NCBI GenBank assembly: GCA_016840825.1
Contig: JAEORN010000067.1
Span: forward strand, 1 to 56,857
Direction: 5' to 3'
From: Candidatus Thorarchaeota archaeon
GTDB lineage: Archaea > Asgardarchaeota > Thorarchaeia > Thorarchaeales > Thorarchaeaceae
Length of the DNA stretch: 56,857 nucleotides
Below the pieces are notes generated by a model. It ran no database searches. It saw only the letters and a program-made list of their open reading frames with translations, and had not been told where the DNA came from. Position 1 is the first letter of the stretch, and each line of letters opens with the position of its first letter. The translations under genes and the position numbers were made by a program. Positions 48,033 to 56,857 of the stretch are shown here, piece after piece.

Positions 48033-50852
48033 TCAAGACTTATCTCTGAAGTATCCAAAGATTTTGTGAGGCGGAATTATCAAGGCGGGAATACAAGTTA
48101 GTACCACTATCGCCCAATCTCCAACATCAAGAGGTACAGTTTGGAACAGAGGTTGCATAACTGGCAAATAGATAGTTGCAAGAGTCAATACCACAGATAT
48201 GAGAACAGCCCCAATGAGATACTTTGACTCTCGTATTGTTGTCCTCCATACTGGATGGTATTCGTCTCTACAGTTCCAGACGAAGAGAAGTTCGAACGAA
48301 ACAACATTAGCGAAGACAGTTGTTCGAGCGTGAGTCAGAATATCGTGCCATAGAAGTCCACTAGGAGCAAATCCAGTAGACCATTCCATTTCTGTAAGAA
48401 GAGGACCTGTAACACCGGGTATTACTCCTCCACTTAGTCGCCATATTGAATACAGAAACACACTTGTTGAAGCAATGAACGCAAAGAATCCTGCGATTAG
48501 AATGAATGTTATCATTCCTCTATCCATCATTTTGGCACCAGGCTTTCTTGGTGACCGATCCATTACTCCCTTCTCAGGAGGATCAACACCAAGCGCTAGA
48601 GCCGGAAAGCCATCTGTAGCTAGATTAAGCCAGAGGATTTGTATGGCTGTAATTGGCAGAGGAAGACCTATCATAATTATTGTGAATACTAGAAATACTT
48701 CGTCAAAGTTCGCAGCCAGTAAAAATCTAACGAATTTACGAATATTAGAGTAAATCTCTCTTCCTTTTTCGACAGCAGATACTATTGTGCTAAAGTTGTC
48801 GTCTGTAAGGATCACGTCAGACGCTTCCTTTGTAACATCAGCTCCACGAATGCCCATGGAGATTCCAACGTTGGCTGCTTTAATAGCAGGAGCGTCATTC
48901 ACACCATCTCCTGTCATAGCAACTACTTGATTAGATCCTCGGAGGGCATTAACAATCAGTAGCTTGTGCTCAGGAGCGACTCTGGCAAATACATTACATC
49001 TTTGGACAGCACCATGGAAATCTGCTTCCGACATGTCATCAATTTCAGCACCAGTAATGACCTGATCATCAGATTCGATGAGACCTACCTCACGAGCGAT
49101 AGCTTTTGCAGTGAGTTTATGATCGCCAGTGATCATTATTGGTCGGATGCCTGCTTTCTTACAAGTTCGAATAGCTCCATGGACTTCATCTCGAGGTGGG
49201 TCAATCATTCCCACCAGGCCCACAAAGATCATATTCTTCTCAACCTTCTCAGGCTCCCAATCAGGTATCTCTTCAGGGATTGGTTTGTAGGCCAATGCAA
49301 GCACTCGCAGTGCATTTTCTGCGAAATCAGCGTTTTTCTTCAATACATCTCTTCGAATCTCATCAGTGAGTATATCGATAGATCCGTTATGAGTAATATG
49401 CGAGCACAAAGTAAGGAGTATCTCAGGAGCACCTTTTGAGAAGGCATAATAGTTGCCAGCGCTATCGATATTGATAGCGGTCATTCGTTTCCGAGCAGAA
49501 TCGAATGAAATCTCAGAAACTTCCTCATATTTCCGTAAGGTGTCCTTATGCATAATGCCGCCCTTTTCAGCAACAACGAGCAGTGCTCCTTCTGTGGGGT
49601 CCCCAATCACAGACCAATCAGCTTTTCCAGAGGGATCATTTTGTAGCATCGTGTTACTGCATAACTGACCTATTTCAAGAAGGGTTCTGAGATTTGAATC
49701 AAATTCAATCTCTACTCTATTACCTTCAACTGTGAATTCTCCTTCTCGATTATAGCCAACACCACTAACATCAATAGTTCTATCATCTACATAGATAGCT
49801 TTCACGGTCATCTCGTTCTTGGTGATTGTCCCAGTTTTGTCTGAACATATGATAGTTGTTGAGCCAAGAGTTTCAACACTAGGAAGTCGTCGTACAATGG
49901 CATTCTGTTGAACCATCCTTTGCACTCCAATCGCCAAGGTTATTGTTACAACTGCAGGTAATCCTTCAGGGATTGCAGAAACAGCTAGGGCAATTGAAGC
50001 CATTAATTCCTCAATCAAGCTGTCTGAAACATTTTTGAGGATCTCTGCAGCGAAGACAATGATACACATGGCGATAATTACTACACCAAGCTTCTTTCCT
50101 AAGTCATCAAGGTCAATTTGAAGAGGAGTCAGTGTCTTGTCGCTTTCTTGAACCATCTCAGCTATCTTTCCAAACTGCGTCTTCATACCTGTTTCTGTTA
50201 TAATTGCCCTTCCCTTTCCTGCTGTGATCGTGGTCCCTTGGAAGACCATATTCTTCATATCTCCAACAACAGGTCGCTGAAGAAGAATTGTATCGGAAAC
50301 TTTCCTAACAGCAATGGACTCTCCTGTTAGTGGAGCTTCATCAGCTGAGAATCCAACGGCATATACTACTCGTCCATCAGCAGGGATTAAATCACCAGAT
50401 TCTAAACTGATAAGGTCGCCAGGTACTAAATCCCTAGACTCAATATCTTTCCAATATCCATCTCTCATAGCTCGAGCAGTTGGCGCAGCCATCTGCTTTA
50501 ATGCTTCAAGAGCTTGCTCAGATTTGTATTCCTGTACAAAACCAAAAATCGCATTGAAAATAACAATAGCAGTGATTACGAATGCATCAATTATACCACC
50601 TTCTTCAGCCCCAGGCATAAAGGAAGTCAGAACTGAGATCACGATCGCGATAAGTAATATTATCACCATAGGGTCTAGGAACTGGTTGATAAACATCCTA
50701 AGTGCACTAATTCCACCAGTTTCAACAAGCTCATTATGACCATAGATTTCTAAACGCCGTTCTGCTTCTTCAGAAGATAGTCCCTCATCAGTGGTATCAA
50801 GGGTCTTCTTGACATGGTCTATATCATTAGAATACCAATGACCTTCATCCAT
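48033..50852 (-). CDS. P-type Ca2+-transporting ATPase (P2A, SERCA-like)
   Basis: This cation pump of 939 residues exports or sequesters Ca2+ using ATP. The cation-ATPase N domain (HNELVETGG) is followed by TGES in the actuator domain, PEGLP in helix M4 (Glu about 296), the phosphorylation site DKTGTIT (Asp about 338), KGAPE and TGDGVNDAPA in the nucleotide domain. M5 has ANFDEVF and M6 has LNLATDGFPALALG, so the calcium ligands known from SERCA are all present. Ten membrane helices are expected. ATG at 50852 has GGAG 9 nt upstream; ATG or GTG codons further up are not supported. Confidence 0.93.
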   Translation of the reverse strand: MDEGHWYSNDIDHVKKTLDTTDEGLSSEEAERRLEIYGHNELVETGGISALRMFINQFLDPMVIILLIAIVISVLTSFMPGAEEGGIIDAFVITAIVIFNAIFGFVQEYKSEQALEALKQMAAPTARAMRDGYWKDIESRDLVPGDLISLESGDLIPADGRVVYAVGFSADEAPLTGESIAVRKVSDTILLQRPVVGDMKNMVFQGTTITAGKGRAIITETGMKTQFGKIAEMVQESDKTLTPLQIDLDDLGKKLGVVIIAMCIIVFAAEILKNVSDSLIEELMASIALAVSAIPEGLPAVVTITLAIGVQRMVQQNAIVRRLPSVETLGSTTIICSDKTGTITKNEMTVKAIYVDDRTIDVSGVGYNREGEFTVEGNRVEIEFDSNLRTLLEIGQLCSNTMLQNDPSGKADWSVIGDPTEGALLVVAEKGGIMHKDTLRKYEEVSEISFDSARKRMTAINIDSAGNYYAFSKGAPEILLTLCSHITHNGSIDILTDEIRRDVLKKNADFAENALRVLALAYKPIPEEIPDWEPEKVEKNMIFVGLVGMIDPPRDEVHGAIRTCKKAGIRPIMITGDHKLTAKAIAREVGLIESDDQVITGAEIDDMSEADFHGAVQRCNVFARVAPEHKLLIVNALRGSNQVVAMTGDGVNDAPAIKAANVGISMGIRGADVTKEASDVILTDDNFSTIVSAVEKGREIYSNIRKFVRFLLAANFDEVFLVFTIIMIGLPLPITAIQILWLNLATDGFPALALGVDPPEKGVMDRSPRKPGAKMMDRGMITFILIAGFFAFIASTSVFLYSIWRLSGGVIPGVTGPLLTEMEWSTGFAPSGLLWHDILTHARTTVFANVVSFELLFVWNCRDEYHPVWRTTIRESKYLIGAVLISVVLTLATIYLPVMQPLFQTVPLDVGDWAIVVLTCIPALIIPPHKIFGYFRDKS

Positions 50853-51000
50853 TTTGTCTTCTCCGAGTGAGAATAACAAACAAGAGTTACTCAGGGGCTG
50901 AACTCGAAGAATCCGTAAGAAAAATGTACCGGAACGGACATTTCACATTGCGAAAGAAATAAGAACTCTGTAAATAAGCGGCCTGGTTGAGAGAGAGAAT

Positions 51001-51666
51001 ATGACTGAGAAAACAAAGTATAGTTTCAAGTGTCTGGAAAGAGAGTGTGAAACTCAGGCATGTCATACCAGAGAACAGATTCGGATTACTCTGGGTGACA
51101 TATCACGATGGACTACATCAGGACAATTAGAACATGTCATCGATAGATTTGTGATATTTCCTGACAAGGATGAGCCAAATCATCTAGCAATCGCAGCATT
51201 TCAAAGACCTCTAAAGGAAAACCCCGAAAAGGCTGCTTGTATATTTTACAATGAGGAAACAAAAAGCTGTGGGATAACATATTCAAAACCGATTTCGTGT
51301 CGAACATATCCCTTGGAATATGATGGCAGCAAATTCTATGTAAGCGATAAGAACTGTCCCGGAGTTGGAAAAGGAGAGATAACCAAGGAGTCACTCACGG
51401 ACGCGAAGAACCTAGCTCAGCAGGAATACAATGAGAGAATGTTTACACGACATGTCCTGCCAGGTTTCTACTCAATCATAATGAATACAATCGCAATTCA
51501 GAATCAGATGGCTATGAGAAATTTGTCTGATGAAGATAGAGCTAAGCTAGAGGAACTTATGTCAAAGGCAGTCCCCGAGGGACCAAGTCCGGATTCTCCA
51601 CAGACTGAATCAGCAGATTCGTCTGAAAGTGATGCAACATCTAAGTCAGACATCAATGATGAATAG
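51001..51666 (+). CDS. YkgJ-family cysteine cluster protein
   Basis: This protein of 221 residues has the cysteine pattern of the YkgJ/UPF0153 zinc- or iron-binding family. The N-terminal FKCLERECETQACHTREQIRI is followed by the LGDISRWT helix. A central CIFYNEETKSCGITYSKPISCRTYPL and a further Cys (KNCPGVG) follow. The last about 35 residues are Ser/Asp/Pro-rich and probably disordered. The function is unknown; many members are thought to bind Fe-S. The 3' end overlaps that of the convergent peptidase gene by 21 bp. Confidence 0.82.
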   Translation: MTEKTKYSFKCLERECETQACHTREQIRITLGDISRWTTSGQLEHVIDRFVIFPDKDEPNHLAIAAFQRPLKENPEKAACIFYNEETKSCGITYSKPISCRTYPLEYDGSKFYVSDKNCPGVGKGEITKESLTDAKNLAQQEYNERMFTRHVLPGFYSIIMNTIAIQNQMAMRNLSDEDRAKLEELMSKAVPEGPSPDSPQTESADSSESDATSKSDINDE

Positions 51667-52755
51667 GTTTCTTGGAGTATAGGTTAAAACCTCGAGACCA
51701 TCAGATGTTATAACCACAAGGTCTTCAATACGCACTCCGAATTTCCCTTCCATATAGATACCAGGTTCTATGCTATGAGTCATTCCAGGTTCTAGTGACT
51801 GAGAATTCCCTCTAACTAGGTAAGGTGGTTCATGAACTTCAAGACCAATTCCGTGTCCAAGTCTATGAGTGAAATAATCACCATATCCTTCCTCCTGAAT
51901 CAGTCGTCGAGCAATGCCATCTGCGGCACCACACGCCATCCCAGGTTTAATCTTCTCAGTAGCTGTTTCTAGTGCATGTAGTACAATCGAATACACTTTC
52001 TTTTGCTCATCAGTAGGTTCTCCAACAACTCCTACACGCGTCATATCAGTGTTATAGCCAGCAATTGAGCAGCCACAATCCATTAGCACCATTTCGCCTT
52101 CAAGGAGCTCCTCAGTTCCTGATCGTGCATGAGGAAGTGCAGTCTTCTCATCGAATTGAACTGCTGCGAAAGTTTGACTAGCGCCTTGCCGGGCAATTTC
52201 ATTTTGGACGACTTGCATAAGCTCATTTTCAGTTACACCGATGGATGCTTGCTCAAAGGCCTTTGTGACAGCTTTGTCAATAATCTCTCCAGCATTTTTC
52301 ATCAATTTGATTTCTTCTTTGCTTTTTATGAGCCGCATATTATCAATCTGTGCAGATAATGAAGAGGTCCTCTTGAACCCACCAATTGCCTTCTCAAGAC
52401 TCCAGTAGATACCTAATGGAAGATTGTCATCAAAGATACCTTGAAGACCTACTTTACTTGGCTTGAGAGTTTCAGCGATTAATTTGAATGGATCATCTTC
52501 CTCGCCCCAAGGAATGAAGTCCTTCACCCAAGTGTTGTTCTCATGGTCAGACACTTCAAAGGATGGAGCAATGATGGTAGGGTTGCCTTCACGTGTTATT
52601 AGCAGTGCTACTAGACGTTCGTGCATCTGATAAGAAGATCCTGTAAGATATTGATAATTAGGAGAAGGTGTCAACAAAGCAAAATCAGCATCTACACGTT
52701 CCAACAAATGTCGGACTTCGTCATACCTTCTACGATATATGTTCTCTTCGAGCAT
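51646..52755 (-). CDS. pepQ: M24-family Xaa-Pro aminopeptidase/dipeptidase
   Basis: This metallopeptidase of 369 residues has the pita-bread fold and removes residues N-terminal to proline. The N-terminal creatinase-like domain (1-130) is followed by the catalytic domain. The metal ligands are in LMDCGCSIAGYNTDMTR (two Asp), HRLGHGIGLEVHE (His), SIEPGIY (Glu) and RIEDLVV (Glu). All five dinuclear-site ligands are present. ATG at 52755. The role is probably peptide turnover. Whether it is an aminopeptidase (PepP) or prolidase (PepQ) cannot be decided from sequence. Confidence 0.9.
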   Translation of the reverse strand: MLEENIYRRRYDEVRHLLERVDADFALLTPSPNYQYLTGSSYQMHERLVALLITREGNPTIIAPSFEVSDHENNTWVKDFIPWGEEDDPFKLIAETLKPSKVGLQGIFDDNLPLGIYWSLEKAIGGFKRTSSLSAQIDNMRLIKSKEEIKLMKNAGEIIDKAVTKAFEQASIGVTENELMQVVQNEIARQGASQTFAAVQFDEKTALPHARSGTEELLEGEMVLMDCGCSIAGYNTDMTRVGVVGEPTDEQKKVYSIVLHALETATEKIKPGMACGAADGIARRLIQEEGYGDYFTHRLGHGIGLEVHEPPYLVRGNSQSLEPGMTHSIEPGIYMEGKFGVRIEDLVVITSDGLEVLTYTPRNLFIIDV

Positions 52756-52891
52756 AATTCAGCTCTCACTAGGTTGCTCTATGTAAATTCATTCTTGATA
52801 TTTTCTATGGTTGGACTAATTGCACTCTAGAAACAGTATTAATAGGGAGTGTGCGTGGCGCACCTCTAATATTCTCGGAGAGAAGTCAAAA

Positions 52892-54271
52892 GTGCATGAA
52901 AAAGAGGAAGCAACACCAGATAGACTCCCATCTAGTGTCTATGTGGTTGGAGCGCTGACTCAATTTGCTCTTGGGCTTCACGCTCCATTTCTCAATACCT
53001 ATCTACTTGACATGGGAGCTAATTATGCGGAACTGGGTACATTTAGAAGTGTAGGGAACATTGCACCTACCATCCTGCAGCCAGCATGGGGAGCGACCTC
53101 AGACAAAATTGGTTCGAACAAAGCTTTCGTAGCCTTTGGTACTCTCACGGGACTTTTCATGGTTTTCCTCTTTTTGTGGGCAGAAACACCGATTCACATG
53201 ATAGTCATGTATGGAATTCAATCCATTCTATTCAGTATTCAAATACCAACATGGCAATCCCTTATTGCAGGTTTGATGGGAGAGGAAAATCGAGGCAACG
53301 AACTTGGAAGATTGGGGGTCATTACTAATGTAGCATCTCTTAGTGCGACTTTAGTTTCAGGGTTCTTAGCAGGATTCCCGTTCCTAATTAGCTTCTTCCA
53401 GAATTCATTAGGGAGCATTGGTCTAATTCTGTTCCCTCCCGTTGAATCTTGGAGAGAAACCTATTATCTACCATTTTATTTCACTGCAGTCATTGGGATC
53501 ATAGCATCGATTCTATCAATAAGAATTCAAGAAAATATGCATCATATAAGTAAAGAACGCACTTTCCCGCCTATTCTGAAACTCCTTTCACAACCAGGCA
53601 ACTTTAGACAATTTGCATTTGTAGCAGTGTTCTTTTCCTTCGCGATGTCTATGGCTTGGCCTTACTTCATCGTTGTTCAAAGGCAATGGCTAGGAAATAC
53701 ACTTTTGGAGATTGCCATCGCTTCTGCAATAATGACGATATTTACAGTTATCTTCTCAATACCTTTTGGAAAATTAAGTGACCGAGTAGGGAGGAAACCA
53801 TTGATTATTCTTGGCCGTGGATTTCTGTTTCTTGTCCCTATCATGTATGCTTTAGCGATTCCAATCGCCAGTTTCCTATCAATCCCGGGGGTATGGGTAA
53901 TCTATACTGCAAATGCGATAGCTGGATTTTGTACTGCTGCCTCTATAAATGCGATTACTGCTTACATCTACGATGTTGCACCCATAAATGAACGGGGAGC
54001 ACATCTGTCTGTATATAATACATTTACGGGAATTATCCTTCTTTCAGGTTCGCTGATTGCAGGATTGGTCGGCGAAGCTTTGGTCCTGTTTATCGGTGAC
54101 TATATGGCAGTATTCTGGATGTTGATGATTAGCGGCATCTTGAGGTTCATTACCTCTTTCTTCTATCTTCTAATAAAAGAGCCAAAGACCTACAAATCAA
54201 CACTATGGAAAGAATTACGGATATTCGTTCAGAATAGAAGGCATGATACAGACACGATTCAAACTCATTGA
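52892..54271 (+). CDS. MFS transporter (group distinct from the two paralogues)
   Basis: This transporter of about 459 residues has roughly 12 membrane segments and typical MFS loops: GATSDKIGSNKAF after helix 2, and FGKLSDRVGRKPLIILGR in the second half with a good D-R-x-G-R/K motif. A longer loop lies between helices 5 and 6. GTG at 52892 is chosen because GGAG lies about 11 nt upstream; the frame is open to 52820. It is followed by a PadR regulator gene on the same strand, so drug or metabolite efflux under PadR control is possible. Confidence 0.83.
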   Translation: MHEKEEATPDRLPSSVYVVGALTQFALGLHAPFLNTYLLDMGANYAELGTFRSVGNIAPTILQPAWGATSDKIGSNKAFVAFGTLTGLFMVFLFLWAETPIHMIVMYGIQSILFSIQIPTWQSLIAGLMGEENRGNELGRLGVITNVASLSATLVSGFLAGFPFLISFFQNSLGSIGLILFPPVESWRETYYLPFYFTAVIGIIASILSIRIQENMHHISKERTFPPILKLLSQPGNFRQFAFVAVFFSFAMSMAWPYFIVVQRQWLGNTLLEIAIASAIMTIFTVIFSIPFGKLSDRVGRKPLIILGRGFLFLVPIMYALAIPIASFLSIPGVWVIYTANAIAGFCTAASINAITAYIYDVAPINERGAHLSVYNTFTGIILLSGSLIAGLVGEALVLFIGDYMAVFWMLMISGILRFITSFFYLLIKEPKTYKSTLWKELRIFVQNRRHDTDTIQTH

Positions 54272-54332
54272 TGAACAAACTTAAAGACGAGATATTGTTT
54301 GATTCACACAATGCAATATGAGGTAGGACTGC

Positions 54333-54686
54333 TTGAAGAAGTTACAGAATTTTGAAGAAGGCTGGAAGGTTGAGATAAGAAGAGGCCTTCTTCAATATGC
54401 AGTCCTAGCAATTGTCAAGCGTCATGAAGATGGCATTCATGGATATGGTATTGCGCGAGAACTAGCTGATAAAACAGATGGTCTCTTGGAGGTAAAAGAG
54501 GGAACACTATACCCAATTCTTCACAGATTAAAGAAAGAGAGATTACTCAATGACAGGAAAGAAAGATCGGAAGCAGGTCCTGCTCGAAAAGTGTATGTAC
54601 TTACTGGCGAAGGTGACCGAGTGTATAGAGAGCTCTCTTTTATTCTTAGTGAGATATTCGAAAAGCTGGAGGTTTTGAGAGATTGA
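54333..54686 (+). CDS. PadR-family transcriptional regulator
   Basis: This winged-helix regulator of 117 residues is of the PadR type. The DNA-binding core is LLQYAVLAIVKR...IHGYGIARELADKT, then the recognition helix VKEGTLYPILHRLKKERLL and the wing with ARKVYVLTGEGDRV. A C-terminal helix for dimerisation follows. The start is TTG at 54333 with GAGGT about 9 nt upstream. Its stop overlaps the start of the next gene, which encodes a HAAS-type membrane protein; PadR-HAAS pairs usually control transporters or envelope stress genes. Confidence 0.9.
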   Translation: MKKLQNFEEGWKVEIRRGLLQYAVLAIVKRHEDGIHGYGIARELADKTDGLLEVKEGTLYPILHRLKKERLLNDRKERSEAGPARKVYVLTGEGDRVYRELSFILSEIFEKLEVLRD

Positions 54687-55162
54687 CCAAAGACGAAGCA
54701 TCGCGAGAAATTGAGGTGTATCTAAAGAAAGTTAGCAGAGAATTACCAGATTCATTTGAAACAGACGACCTTATCGAGGATATCAGAGTACATATCCTCG
54801 AATCGCTTCAAGACAAGCAAAACAAGCACCCAGAGATTGATTCTCTTACTCTCGTTAGAGAAGTCCTTTCAGCCTTAGGTCAACCAGAAGAAATCGCACA
54901 GGAATGGGGTATGGTTCAACCTGTTGCGGATGAAGAGGAAGATCAAGATTCGCAGCTGATAAAGACAATAGGTAGACAAGTAATTGCAATCGTTGTCGTA
55001 ATTGCAGCTGCATGGTTCATCTCAACGATTCCGAATAGTATAGTCGACTTTTGGACAGCATTCATCATCCTAATGGTTTTCGTTATCGCAGAATATTTCT
55101 TGAGAACTTGGCAAAGAACTGAGGTATCAAGAATCGAAGCAGATGCAGAAAAGAAACGCTAA
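54683..55162 (+). CDS. HAAS/DUF1700-like membrane protein, partner of PadR
   Basis: This protein of 159 residues has an N-terminal helical domain (IEVYLKKVSRELPDSFETDD, LIEDIRVHILESLQDK and LVREVLSALGQPEEIAQEW) of the HAAS type, found next to PadR regulators. Two membrane helices (about 97-112 and 118-137) and a charged tail follow. Such proteins are thought to act as membrane-bound modulators of the regulator. TTG at 54683 lies within the padR stop (TTGA), with GGAGG about 10 nt upstream, so translation is coupled. Confidence 0.72.
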   Translation: MTKDEASREIEVYLKKVSRELPDSFETDDLIEDIRVHILESLQDKQNKHPEIDSLTLVREVLSALGQPEEIAQEWGMVQPVADEEEDQDSQLIKTIGRQVIAIVVVIAAAWFISTIPNSIVDFWTAFIILMVFVIAEYFLRTWQRTEVSRIEADAEKKR

Positions 55163-55189
55163 AGATGACCTTTATTCTATCTTCATAAT

Positions 55190-55756
55190 ATGGAAATTAA
55201 GACTGAGTATTTTGCAAAGGCATCTCGAGATCTTACAAGCGATGTTCTCGAAAAAGTGCAGAATTTCATAGATGACCATAGGTACATCAATCACATCGTG
55301 GTCGCCACCACAGAAGGAGCCACAGGATTGGTGTTTGCTGAAGCTTTTGGATCAAGAGCGATCGTTGTGACGCACCATTCTGGATTTAGACACCCGAATC
55401 AAAACGAGATAGACCAAGAGAAGAAGGAAAGAATTCAGAAGTTAGGAGCTGTAATTCTCACAGCAACTCATGCTTTTGCAGGAATCGCTAGGGGCCTTAG
55501 AATCGCACTAAAGACCTATTCGACAACTGAGATAGTAGCATATGTATATCGAACTTTTGGAGAAGGAACAAAGGTATGCGCAGAAATCGCTATGATGGCT
55601 GCAGATGCAGGTCTTATTCCAGTGGACAAGGATGTGATATGCGTTGCAGGAACAGGTAGAGGTGCAGATACAGCATGGTTGGTGAAACCAACAAACACAA
55701 ACACATTTACAGACTTGAAGATGCGTGCGTGTATCTGTAAACCACTTGATTTTTAG
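55190..55756 (+). CDS. Stand-alone protein related to the pyruvate kinase C-terminal domain
   Basis: This protein of 188 residues resembles the alpha/beta C-terminal domain of pyruvate kinase. The core runs through [35 protein letters not shown], a [19 protein letters not shown] helix and [21 protein letters not shown]. In pyruvate kinase this domain binds allosteric effectors; stand-alone versions occur in archaea without known function. The conserved Gly-rich loops suggest binding of a phosphorylated ligand. ATG at 55190. It converges on dnaJ with a 4-bp overlap. Confidence 0.72.
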   Translation: MEIKTEYFAKASRDLTSDVLEKVQNFIDDHRYINHIVVATTEGATGLVFAEAFGSRAIVVTHHSGFRHPNQNEIDQEKKERIQKLGAVILTATHAFAGIARGLRIALKTYSTTEIVAYVYRTFGEGTKVCAEIAMMAADAGLIPVDKDVICVAGTGRGADTAWLVKPTNTNTFTDLKMRACICKPLDF

Positions 55757-56787
55757 AGCGCAAACTCGCTCATCTGTTCCAAGAATTTCTGCTGATCTTT
55801 TGAGGGTTTCTCGGGGATATGGATTTCCACGCGAACAAGTTGATCACCCTTTCGGCCGTCATTTGTATGGACACCTTTATCCTTCATTCGAAGAACGGTC
55901 CCGCCTTTGGTTCCTTTCTTGACCTTTAGCTTGCTTGACCCCCACATCGTTGGAACTTCAATTTCTCCCCCAAGAACAGCAACAGAAAAGGGAATGTCAG
56001 TCTCTAGGAAGACGTGCAATCCTTTTCTTATGAATTGGTCATGCTCTGCAACTTCAAAGAGTATTATCAAATCACCAGGAGAACCACCTCTAGGACCGGC
56101 ATTTCCGCCTCCTCGAATTCTCTGCATCATCCCATCTTCGATACCCGGAGGCAGGGGGAATTTTAACTCCTCGCGTGTTGTTTCAAGCCCAGCGCCATTA
56201 CATTGTTTGCATGGAGTTTCTATGCTTTGACCCATACCATGGCAAGTTGGGCATGTTTGTGACACCTGCATGAATCCGCCCATAGTTCGAACCACTTGAC
56301 CGCGTCCACCACAGGTCCTGCATCTTACTGGCGAAGTCCCGGGTTCTGCTCCAGAACCAGAGCAAGTGTTACAGGAAACTTTTCGTCGAATTGCTACCTC
56401 TTTTTCAACTCCAAAGAAAGCTTCCTCAAATGTCAGAGGGATTCGTAACCGGAGAGATTCGCCTTGAGGAGGACCTCTCTGGGAGAAACCTCTATCCATC
56501 CCACCAAATCCAAATCCTCTGAAAATTTGATCAAATATAGAACCAAATCCGTCCATGTTGATGCCTTCGAAGTCTGCAGTCCCATAGCGATCATAGTTCG
56601 CACGTTTCTCGGGGTCACTTAAGACGTCATAAGCTTCATTGATAGACTTTAAACGCTCTTCAGCCGCCTTGTCAGGATTCCTATCAGGATGCAGTTCCTT
56701 GGCAAGCTTTCTATATGCTTTCTTGATCTCCTCTTGTGTTGCGTTTTTGCTAACGCCTAGGAGGTTATAGTAATCATCACTCGCCAA
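55753..56787 (-). CDS. dnaJ: Chaperone DnaJ (Hsp40)
   Basis: This co-chaperone of DnaK has 344 residues. The J domain (1-70) contains HPD at 33-35. A Gly/Phe-rich region (about 75-105) and four CxxCxGxG-type zinc motifs follow ([24 protein letters not shown] and CKQCNGAG, about 139-200). The C-terminal substrate-binding domains close the protein. It is a type I DnaJ of slightly short length. TTG at 56787 has GGTGA 6 nt upstream. The 3' end of dnaK lies 18 nt upstream, so the two are co-transcribed. Confidence 0.95.
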   Translation of the reverse strand: MASDDYYNLLGVSKNATQEEIKKAYRKLAKELHPDRNPDKAAEERLKSINEAYDVLSDPEKRANYDRYGTADFEGINMDGFGSIFDQIFRGFGFGGMDRGFSQRGPPQGESLRLRIPLTFEEAFFGVEKEVAIRRKVSCNTCSGSGAEPGTSPVRCRTCGGRGQVVRTMGGFMQVSQTCPTCHGMGQSIETPCKQCNGAGLETTREELKFPLPPGIEDGMMQRIRGGGNAGPRGGSPGDLIILFEVAEHDQFIRKGLHVFLETDIPFSVAVLGGEIEVPTMWGSSKLKVKKGTKGGTVLRMKDKGVHTNDGRKGDQLVRVEIHIPEKPSKDQQKFLEQMSEFAL

Positions 56788-56805
56788 GGATTCTCACCAG
56801 TTTTA

Positions 56806-56857
56806 TTAATCAAGGTCTTCAAAGTCTACATCAACAACATCTTCTTCAGAAACGTCC
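56806..56857 (-). CDS. dnaK: 3' end of dnaK (partial)
   Basis: The last 16 codons of a frame that leaves the window read DVSEEDVVDVDFEDLD and then stop. This acidic tail is the typical end of DnaK (Hsp70), and dnaJ follows in the same direction. Only the tail is visible, so the call relies on it and on the neighbour. Confidence 0.75.
   Translation of the reverse strand, partial: DVSEEDVVDVDFEDLD

Noticed and set aside
1..56857. tRNA, rRNA, CRISPR arrays, insertion sequences, prophage
   Set aside because: Intergenic gaps were read for cloverleaf-like TTCGA arms, regular repeats and transposase ORFs; none were found.

Overview
The window reads as chromosomal DNA of an archaeon, most probably an Asgard archaeon and perhaps of the Thorarchaeia type. 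The archaeal signs are genes for RadA, both topoisomerase VI subunits, release factor aRF1, a single-OB SSB, CofE (coenzyme F420), a geranylgeranyl-reductase-family flavoprotein, archaeal-type PheS/PheT and inositol-phosphate synthase, together with TATA boxes ahead of several genes. The Asgard signs are two Ras/Rab-like small GTPases, a Roadblock/LC7 protein and several Zn-ribbon proteins of eukaryote-like composition. The lineage is an inference from gene content. Base composition is moderately AT-rich and even throughout. There is no rRNA, tRNA, CRISPR array, insertion sequence or obvious prophage.

Layout. 1-6.1 kb: an ABC-2 exporter pair, a gamma-carbonic-anhydrase-like protein, an orphan PEP-utilising swivelling domain, two unrecognised proteins and a HAD hydrolase. 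6.1-10.6 kb: a rubredoxin-reductase-like flavoprotein, a very short Rad50 with Mre11, and rubrerythrin. 10.6-15.2 kb: an operon of SCP2 protein, two tandem FAD dehydrogenases and a CCG-type Fe-S protein. 15.2-20.4 kb: SSB, inositol-1-phosphate synthase, a CpXC zinc protein, a DedA/VTT membrane protein, and a Cas4/RecB-like nuclease apparently split into two membrane-anchored polypeptides. 20.4-25 kb: aRF1 and pheS-pheT. 25-28.2 kb: two small GTPases with CBS and coiled-coil genes. 28.2-35.6 kb: purA, a GGR-family reductase, radA, Roadblock, a PAP2-like protein, a Zn-ribbon/TPR protein and an amidohydrolase. 35.7-40 kb: topoisomerase VI A and B. 40-47 kb: cofE, a PH-like/Zn-ribbon protein and two paralogous MFS transporters with short ORFs ahead of each. 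47-56.9 kb: an alpha/beta hydrolase, a SERCA-type Ca2+ ATPase, a YkgJ-like protein, an M24 peptidase, a third MFS transporter, a PadR regulator with a HAAS-type membrane protein, a PK-C-like protein, dnaJ and the 3' end of dnaK.

The best candidates for undescribed biology are four. (i) The split nuclease at 18991-19913: the Cys and GxxxH half and the D/ExK/QxxxY/CxxC half are separate polypeptides, each with one membrane helix, followed by a small helical protein. (ii) A chain of three very short, translationally coupled ORFs at 43413-43728 behind a strong TATA box and upstream of an MFS transporter; two of them share a terminal motif. A second paralogous transporter has a similarly coupled 36-codon ORF. 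(iii) A Rad50 of only 429 residues without a zinc hook, in an operon with Mre11. (iv) A topoisomerase VI A subunit with about 370 extra N-terminal residues: a lysine-rich tail and two RadA-like helix-hairpin-helix domains.

Genes are tightly packed. Several convergent pairs overlap at their 3' ends, and many transcription units end in perfect inverted repeats, some with T-tracts. Many start codons were reassigned here to internal ATG, GTG or TTG codons because archaeal Shine-Dalgarno sequences (GGAGGTGAT and parts of it) sit 4-10 nt upstream of them.
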